Origin: Streptomyces armeniacus
Lineage (GTDB): Bacteria; Actinomycetota; Actinomycetes; Streptomycetales; Streptomycetaceae
NCBI RefSeq assembly: GCF_003355155.1
Contig: NZ_CP031320.1
Location: forward strand, 7,593,383 to 7,657,382
Direction: 5' to 3'
Length of the DNA stretch: 64,000 nucleotides
The notes below the pieces were generated by a model, which saw only the letters and a list, made by a program, of their open reading frames with translations, searched no databases and was not told the origin of the DNA. Made by a program: the position numbers and the translations under genes. Each line of letters begins with the position of its first letter. Position 1 is the stretch's first letter. Of the stretch, positions 63,336 to 64,000 are shown one piece after another.

Positions 63336-64000
63336 CCCGTCCTCCGCCGCAGCCCCCGCCGACTCCCGCCCCGCCCCCGCCGACGCCCCGGTGACCACCG
63401 CCGTCGACCCCGCGCTGCCCGCCCAGGGCTACCGCCTGCGCACCGGCCCGGACGGGGTGAGCATCCGCCACCGCGACCCGGCCGGGCTCCGCTACGCCCT
63501 GCACACCCTCGACCAGCTGCGCGCCTCCCCCGACTTCGGCGGGACGGGCTACGACATCGCGGACCACCCCGACTTCGAGCGCCGCGGCTTCCTGCTCGAC
63601 ATCAGCCGGGACCGCGTGCCCACCCGCCGCACCCTGGCCCGCTGGGTGGAGATCCTCGCCCTGGCCCGCTTCAACCAGTTCGAGCTGTACACCGAGCACA
63701 CCTACGCCTTCCGCGACCACCGGCAGGTCTGGCAGGACGCGTCCCCGCTCACCGCCGACGACCTGCGCTGGCTCGACGCGCGCTGCACCGCGGCCGGCAT
63801 CGATCTGGTCGTCAACCAGAACACGTTCGGGCACATGGAACGCTTCCTCGCCCATCCCCCGTACGCGCACCGCGCCGAGAACCCCGACGGCTTCGAGCGC
63901 GGCGGCGCCCACCGTCCGCCGAGCACCCTCGCGCCCACGGCCGACAACGCCGCGTTCACCCACGGCCTGCTCACGGAGCTCACCGCACACGTACGCGCCA
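63336..64000 (+). CDS. GH20 beta-N-acetylhexosaminidase-like protein, truncated at both ends
   Basis: The frame from about 63336 reads TTAVDPALPAQGYRLRTGPD, YALHTLDQLRASPD and then RGFLLDISRDRVPTRRTLAR with FELYTEHTYAFRDH and VVNQNTFGHMERFLA. That is the GH20b domain followed by the start of a GH20 barrel. The catalytic Asp-Glu pair lies beyond the window. No start codon of its own is visible; the N-terminal part is probably lost at a join around 63325-63340. The gene runs off the window edge. Confidence 0.65.

Noticed and set aside
62889-63398. Minus-strand frame crossing the 62991 adapter
   Set aside because: It runs through adapter, poly-T and filler; not genomic coding sequence.
1-64000. 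CRISPR arrays, tRNA or rRNA genes
   Set aside because: No regularly spaced direct repeats with unique spacers and no recognisable tRNA or rRNA were seen by eye; tRNAscan-type tools would be needed to exclude tRNAs fully.

Overview
The window is very GC-rich and shows the codon and motif style of Streptomyces or a close relative: frequent GTG starts, four-base ATGA/GTGA gene overlaps, and a conservon, Kdp, Hsp70, SPFH and sortase-E type gene content. I see no rRNA, tRNA or CRISPR array. It cannot be read as one continuous piece of chromosome. Sequences resembling the Illumina Nextera mosaic end lie at 1-19, 52826-52858 and 62991-63008. At each internal site the gene content is cut: a conservon without its sensor kinase meets a 5'-truncated ABC permease at 52858/52859, and an aldo/keto reductase loses its upstream region at 62990. 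After 63057 a spermidine-synthase-like fragment runs in frame into a GH20-like hexosaminidase fragment. I treat 20-52825, about 52859-62990 and 63058-64000 as separately derived pieces, with the last probably itself a join.

Region 1 (115-5833): a small acidic protein, a secreted zinc amidase, a HIT protein, PolX, a 47-residue basic protein and a Tat-exported Gfo/Idh/MocA (GH109-like) oxidoreductase, followed by an M24 peptidase-fold protein (5970-7241). Region 2 (7440-14852) is the most unusual. A two-gene cassette looks like the telomere pair Tap/Tpg of linear Streptomyces replicons; the Tap-like protein carries motifs readable as A, B and C of a protein-primed B-family DNA polymerase palm. 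Then come two small membrane proteins, tandem perfect palindromes, a truncated IS481-family transposase, and a two-gene Hsp70 operon (a zinc-ribbon Hsp70 and a TPR-tailed Hsp70-like protein).

Region 3 (14874-25970): a WXG-like protein / DUF1023 hydrolase / lipoprotein operon, a flavoprotein, a frameshifted LmeA-like protein, an ECF41 sigma-factor remnant, a TetR regulator, and kdpFABC without kdpDE. Region 4 (26116-34279): an HTH/TPR regulator, a UbiB-like kinase, a Dxs-like protein lacking part of its thiamine-diphosphate site, an IspG fragment, an MFS exporter and virginiamycin B lyase. Region 5 (34335-43646): a succinate-semialdehyde dehydrogenase / fumarase-superfamily lyase operon, a DJ-1-type protein, an MmyB-like regulator, a VanZ-RDD membrane protein behind a palindromic operator, a DHFR-like protein, a dnaE2-like PHP-domain fragment behind a LexA-type box, and a DUF574 methyltransferase. 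Region 6 (43643-52743): a PAS-GGDEF-EAL protein, a split transketolase behind a MerR-type palindrome, a lipase-like hydrolase, an acyl-CoA dehydrogenase, and conservon genes BCD plus GAF.

The second piece (52859-62982) has two ABC permeases, an SPFH pair, an alditol-oxidase-like flavoprotein, a sortase-anchored surface protein, a HhH-GPD glycosylase and an aldo/keto reductase. A MITE-like hairpin element (21071-21207, 45818-46098, 60143-60274) occurs in both main pieces, which suggests both come from the same or closely related genomes.
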